NCBI GenBank assembly: GCA_003427395.1
Contig: BFEA01000007.1
Location: forward strand, 3,353,614 to 3,374,683
DNA from: Chara braunii
Lineage: Eukaryota; Streptophyta; Charophyceae; Charales; Characeae
DNA length: 21,070 nt
Direction: 5' to 3'
Part shown: positions 17,090 through 21,070 of the stretch, in pieces
Numbering within the stretch: position 1 is the stretch's first letter
Layout: each line of letters begins with the position of its first letter
Translations under genes and position numbers: made by a program
Notes under the pieces: generated by a model
Seen by the model: only the letters and a program-made list of their open reading frames with translations
Databases searched by the model: none
What the model was told of the DNA's origin: nothing

Positions 17090-17990
17090 AGTCCTAGCAG
17101 GTAACCAGTCGAGTGACATCTATCAAAGGCAGGCAATAGTGTTGTAATTCTCTACAAACGATTTATATGATTAGTCTATTATACCAAAGAAAGATTTGGT
17201 CTCAATTACTTTGCGGGTTGTGGCCAGCCCCCACTAGGTATAACTTTTGCATCCTCCGGCCTCAACCCTTGTGCAAAGATATCATAACCCATTTATGAGA
17301 CCTTAGTGAGTGCAAACCCACTCTTCTCTTTGTTGATCTTATATTGAAGTGGTTGAAGGAGATTAAAAATTATCTTCAGTTTTTTCGCACGCTCCTACAA
17401 AATTTAATTGAAGATAAGTATATATCATCGAGATTGATAGCGATAAACGTATTTAAGTAATCAATAAAGATCATATTCATAACATGTTTGAATGCATACA
17501 AAGCCCCCCCAAATGACATCCCCACAAACTCATACAGACCATATTTGATATGAAATGTAGTCTTGTGTTAATCATCGGGTCATAACTATATGTGGTGGTA
17601 TTGAAGTACTCATATCCATACACCTTATCCAAGAGGCTATCAATGTGAGGTAGGGGCCAAATATTACGTATAGTGATAACATTGAGCTCCTTATAGTTGA
17701 TGTACATTTTCAGTGTCCCTCTCTTATTGGGTATGAATAAAACAAAAGAACTCTCTTATTGGGTATGAATAAAACAAGAGACCAAGATGGTTAGGTACTA
17801 AATCTAATCAAGGCATTGTTAGTCAGTTCATGGAGTTGTTTTCCAAACTTATATAACCTTGTAGGAGACATCTTATACACCTTGCCTTTTTATGATGTCA
17901 CCGTTTGGGATAATCTCTATGGCATGGACTATCTCCCTGTCGACCTTAGTAGGTTCCTCAAACAAGTCAAATGTTTGATGATTTTTTTTA
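17090..17990 (-). pseudogene. pol: Reverse transcriptase of gypsy element 3, broken
   Basis: From the high end, 17968-17881 reads LFEEPTKVDREIVHAIEIIPNGD, the linker just before the polymerase, then VLFIPNKRGTL. The frame 17707-17477 reads MYINYKELNVITIRNIWPLPHIDSLLDKVYG. Another frame reads TTFHIKYGLYEFVGMSFGG and FIAINLDDIYLSS, in which the catalytic YxDD is NLDD with both Asp kept. Next comes YKINKEKSGFALTKVS, a TAA where Tyr is expected, and GYDIFAQGLRPEDAKV near 17240-17330. The ordered motifs are certain. Frameshifts, stops and the duplication at 17719-17782 make it inactive. Confidence 0.9.
17719..17782 (-). repeat. 32-bp tandem duplication in gypsy element 3 reverse transcriptase
   Basis: The sequence ctctcttattgggtatgaataaaacaa with its flank occurs at 17719-17750 and again at 17751-17782, with two or three differences. 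On the minus strand each copy encodes LVLFIPNKR, the SPVLFVPKK block near the start of the reverse transcriptase. A 32-base insertion shifts the frame. Confidence 0.9.
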
Positions 17991-18159
17991 CCTTCTGGAG
18001 AGTTTTTATGACTTGTACTTTTTTAGAGATAAATATTAATTACATACCTTTTTCCATATCCTTTTTGTAGTACTTCATGAAATCTGCAACATATACACAG
18101 TCGTAGGATTTATCTTTTCCTCTAGTAGATTATTTCTTGATCCATACGGTCCGACCGCC

Positions 18160-18532
18160 CAAAATATGTTAGAGCAGGGTTTTCAAAATCTTACTCAAAG
18201 TGAACTTTAACTACATCTAGATAATACATACATAAAATCATATCGAATGGCAGATCATGGCCAACCAGAAAAGACAATTTATGTCTAATATTATCTTCTA
18301 ATCCTTATGGACACAATGACATTCCTTAGCTTTGCCTCTAGACTACAGGTTGTGCTGCTAAGAGATACGAGGTCACTATATGAGGTGCTGCCCTCACTAG
18401 CCAACAAATTTGTAATATTCTCCGAAGTGCACGAAGATAATTCCGTAGGAGTATCTTAAGGTCATATTTGACCCCTACGAGCTTGATGAAAACCTTTATT
18501 GTTTCACTACTTGAACATTTTTTTACTTGCAA
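18160..18532 (-). pseudogene. pol: Aspartic protease region of gypsy element 3, broken
   Basis: The minus strand from 18532 reads ETIKVFIKLVGVKYDLKILL, then a frame with SCTSENITNLLA where the family has DSGATxNFIS, so the catalytic Asp-Ser-Gly is degraded. Farther on, LPFDMILCMYYLDVV at about 18200-18265 matches the FDVILGMDWL block near the end of the retroviral-type protease. At least two frame changes and several stops are present. The position directly before the reverse transcriptase supports the call. A live protease would cleave the Gag-Pol polyprotein. Confidence 0.6.
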
Positions 18533-19558
18533 GTTTCTAGCACATGAAACTTGTGTGTAAACCGTTTTGCAGTTGTTTAATGGTATATTTTTTTTTCTTC
18601 TAGTCTCACAAAATCATGGAGGACTTTCTTATTGGGCGAAATCTCAAAATCTTTCCCAGAGTCGTTTGTTGCAACAACTTCATTCAGGAATACTACTGCG
18701 GAGTTTTTCAGGAATGTTTAACCTACCATACCTTATCCTTCATCCTAACATATAATGAGACCACCTTTAACCAGATATTTAAGTTTTCTCCATTTTTATC
18801 CTTACTAAGGGTCGAACTTCTCCAAAGTGTTTTTGGCAAATGAGGAGTACAGTAATGGTACCGGCCTTGTAGTGCATGATATAAGTGGTGACCTAAAAAT
18901 GACCAAGACTATAACTGAATTTTTTTTCGATATTTACACCACATCTTGTAGTGCAGCAGGAGCAATTATGCCAATTAGGTGAGGCGTGTCATACTAAAAC
19001 TGACATGTTGTTGTTGGTGGTGGTACCAGTGGATCTATACTGTGTATCACCAATGATGGCGTAGTAGAGGAGACAAGTGACTTATGTGTGGCCACTGTTT
19101 TTTTCGGATATAAATGTTTTAGTTACGAGTTTTTCAACTTAGTGTGGATTGACCCAGTTTGGTTTAAAGCCTAAAATAACAGTGGCCTTATTTCATTGTA
19201 GTGGTCCCATTGTACGGGTGAGGTAACATATTAGTGCATTTACATGTGATTTTTTTATGACACAGTTATTATTGGTTGTTGATGTTCTGTCTTTTCCCTT
19301 ATCAAATGTCACATTAACTCCTATATTTACTTTATAGTCATACAGGGCGATCGATGTCTCTTTGTTATTCATAAACCTACGTTTCATGACCATCCCCATT
19401 CTACTCCGTCAAATTTTAGCTACTTAATGTCCTTAGCGAGCTCAAAAATCACTCATTTGTCTTGTGTCTCCCTATCTTTTCTTAGTGTTTGTTTTTTCTG
19501 TGTTCTTAAGGCTAAGATCGTTTTAAGTCTTCTACTGTCAAAATCTAGGGTTGTAAGA
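18533..19558. other. Region upstream of gypsy element 3; no gene recognised
   Basis: This is where gag of the minus-strand element should lie. The longest minus-strand frame, 19399-19193, gives 68 residues (including NIGVNVTFDKGKDRTSTTNN) with no knuckle or other gag signature. Plus-strand frames at 18567-18843 are Leu/Phe-rich and look like shadows of AT-rich DNA. If gag is here it is eroded beyond what can be seen by eye. Confidence 0.45.
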
Positions 19559-19582
19559 CTTTTTTTTTTTTTTTTTTTTTTC
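19559..19582. repeat. Poly(T) run
   Basis: About 24 T in a row are followed by CATT and an A-rich stretch. Read on the minus strand it is a poly(A) run, which could be the tail of a retroposed sequence, but no gene or LINE 3' end was recognised next to it. Confidence 0.8.
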
Positions 19583-21070
19583 ATTAAAAAAAATATATGT
19601 TAAGTAATTCAGAACCAGTAAATTTTGTCACGCATACGGTTGTGTTTTCATGTTAAAGAAATAAAAGAGTGAATGAAAACTCATCTTACTATTTTTGTAA
19701 GGCCTTATTCCTAGGTAAATTATTTTCTTGACTTTCTTCATTATGGTAGAGGTATGCTCTCAAATGTTTCCTTTATATTTTAAATCATAAAATTTTTATT
19801 GTGGCTCCCTTGGAGAAAAAACTACATCACATTTTATTTTGTTGTGGGTCTATGAAACGAAGTAGGAAATTCTCTTTGCAACTCAACATTCTTCAGTATA
19901 AATAATATCGTAACTCTAGTGAAAAAATAAGATATCTTACGCCGATGACGATTATGATGATGAAGATCACAATACTGGTTCCTTAATTGTTGTGTTAAAC
20001 CTATTATGGTGGATTGAAAAAAATGATGATGATGATGATGATAGCAATAATGATGACTATTCATTTATGATGCATTTTTCCTCCCCCAACCCCCCTTCTC
20101 ACCCCACTCCACCCCAACCAGATTTTGCTAAGCACTTAAAAGGCATAAAAAAACCAGCATTCGGGTAGAGCTTGGTGAAGGTAGAGATGTCCCTCCACTT
20201 ATAAGTAAAACAGAAAAGGAACAATAAACTATTTTTTTTGCAGATCAGGAGTACCTCAAGCGGTTAGACAATTAGGTAAGTGTTTGAAGTAACATAGGTT
20301 AAACAAATATTTCTAACTAAATATGCAAATTTGCAAAAACATAATTTAATTATTCTTCTATTGTTTTATACTCAGTTTATTGTGAACTTACGACCTTTTA
20401 CCAACCTGCTCTGTATATACAAGACGCAAATTGTCGGCAATGTAAAAAAACACTTTTAAATCATTTACTAAGACGCAACGATTAAAAAAACGTTGTTCAA
20501 CTACATGTATTTGTACAACACAAGAATGCATTCTTACTCTCAAAACCATTTCGTGAAGTTTGAATATTGTTTTTATTTTTTTTCAACCCCAAACAAAAAT
20601 GGTTAATGCTCCTACGTCCACTACAGTTGCTATGTATCATTTGGTATACTGCAATGAATGTAGAAACATTTCTCAATCTAATACTTCATGGATGCTATAT
20701 ATTATTTGATCATTGAGTTTCTCGTGGATGTTTGGTTTATGTAACAATTTTCTTGCTGATGCACATAGTTTGCATGGTATGACAATGAGAACATTTTCAT
20801 TCTTCTTTGTCTAGTTGAATGTTCTGATGCAGAGACAATTTTTTATGTGTTGCTACCTACGTAGCACCATGTTCACGTTCGGAGGCAAATGCGAACATAA
20901 AAAATATTTAAAAAATAAAAATAAAAAAGTTCTCAAAAAAATATGAAAAACATATATGTTATGTAAACTAACAATACAAGCAACTTTTGCCATGGAGTGA
21001 TATTCAATCTCGTAGCCAATCATGAGTTAAAAATAAAACCCCAAAATATTTTTTTTTTCCTTTTATTGGG
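19583..21070. other. AT-rich region with simple repeats; no gene recognised
   Basis: The stretch contains a (GAT)n tract at about 20021-20042 and other GAT/ATG-rich patches at 19946-19967, a C-rich patch at 20081-20120, and A/T homopolymers near 20571-20582, 20900-20930 and 21048-21058. A minus-strand open frame at 19834-20064 is created by the (ATC)n repeat, giving a His run, and is not a gene. Nothing similar to the flanking elements was found. Confidence 0.6.

Larger units (their letters stand above)
15740..18532 (-). mobile_element. Ty3/gypsy retrotransposon 3, minus strand, decayed
   Basis: Read on the minus strand, the order is protease, reverse transcriptase, RNase H, integrase zinc-binding domain, integrase core and integrase C-terminal part. 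It is a different lineage from element 2: corresponding motifs differ widely. Stops and frameshifts are frequent and a 32-bp duplication interrupts the reverse transcriptase. No gag was recognised upstream (above 18532), and no LTR was found. The opposite orientation to its neighbours shows a separate insertion. Confidence 0.85.

Noticed and set aside
19834-20064. Minus-strand open frame with a His run
   Set aside because: It is produced by the (GAT)n microsatellite and has no other protein-like content.
1-21070. A reassigned genetic code (UGA = Trp) for the whole host genome
   Set aside because: Gypsy fragment 1 has TAA stops and no TGA at Trp; element 2 has TGA at Arg codons and stops of all kinds. 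The case is limited to the LINE and is not proven there.

Overview
The window reads as repeat-rich nuclear DNA of a eukaryote. No intact host gene, rRNA, tRNA or CRISPR array could be supported. What can be recognised is a pile of decayed retrotransposons in AT-rich DNA with many simple repeats. The reverse transcriptase, RNase H and integrase fragments are of the Ty3/gypsy type, plus one long L1-type non-LTR element (LINE). The wording of several fragments (the RNase H and tether block at 410-785, the proline/glycine-rich gag-like frame at 10828-11370, and the integrase tail at 13682-14002) reminds me most of elements from charophyte algae such as Chara. That is recall, not a search, so treat the host as 'streptophyte alga or plant, uncertain'.

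Layout, left to right. 1-180: simple repeats, G-runs and a (TGAT)n tract that occurs twice. 192-1438 (+): a 5'-truncated gypsy fragment (end of reverse transcriptase, RNase H, tether, integrase zinc-binding domain) broken by a palindromic duplication at 624-745. 1439-2830: no gene, ending in a nearly G-free C-rich block. 2851-2948: (ATT)n tails. About 3300-9200 (+): a long LINE with ORF1 (zinc knuckle), apurinic-type endonuclease, reverse transcriptase and a long C-terminal part, in several frames and with a C-rich 3' tail that contains N bases. 9200-10750: spacer with a 33-bp repeat and a GATCACGTGATC palindrome. 10750-14002 (+): a second gypsy element, gag-like to integrase tail, apparently missing protease. 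14003-15700: spacer with a 44-bp tandem repeat. About 15740-18532 (-): a third gypsy element, on the opposite strand, from protease to integrase. 18533-21070: AT-rich DNA with simple repeats and nothing recognised.

Nothing here is likely to work as a gene today. All pol frames carry stops and frameshifts, and several catalytic residues are gone (reverse transcriptase FADD-type motif is FVDN at about 7339-7350; integrase aspartates are lost in both downstream gypsy elements).

The observation most worth a second look is in the LINE. Nearly all stops inside its otherwise readable frames are TGA, and they fall where the family has tryptophan (about 15 sites, against 2 TAG at Trp sites and about 4 other stops in the ORF2 frames). 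Either the element was built under a code in which UGA reads as Trp, or it suffered a strongly context-dependent G-to-A decay. The gypsy elements show the same thing at three Trp sites, but also ordinary C-to-T stops at Arg and Gln codons, so decay remains the safer explanation for the locus as a whole.
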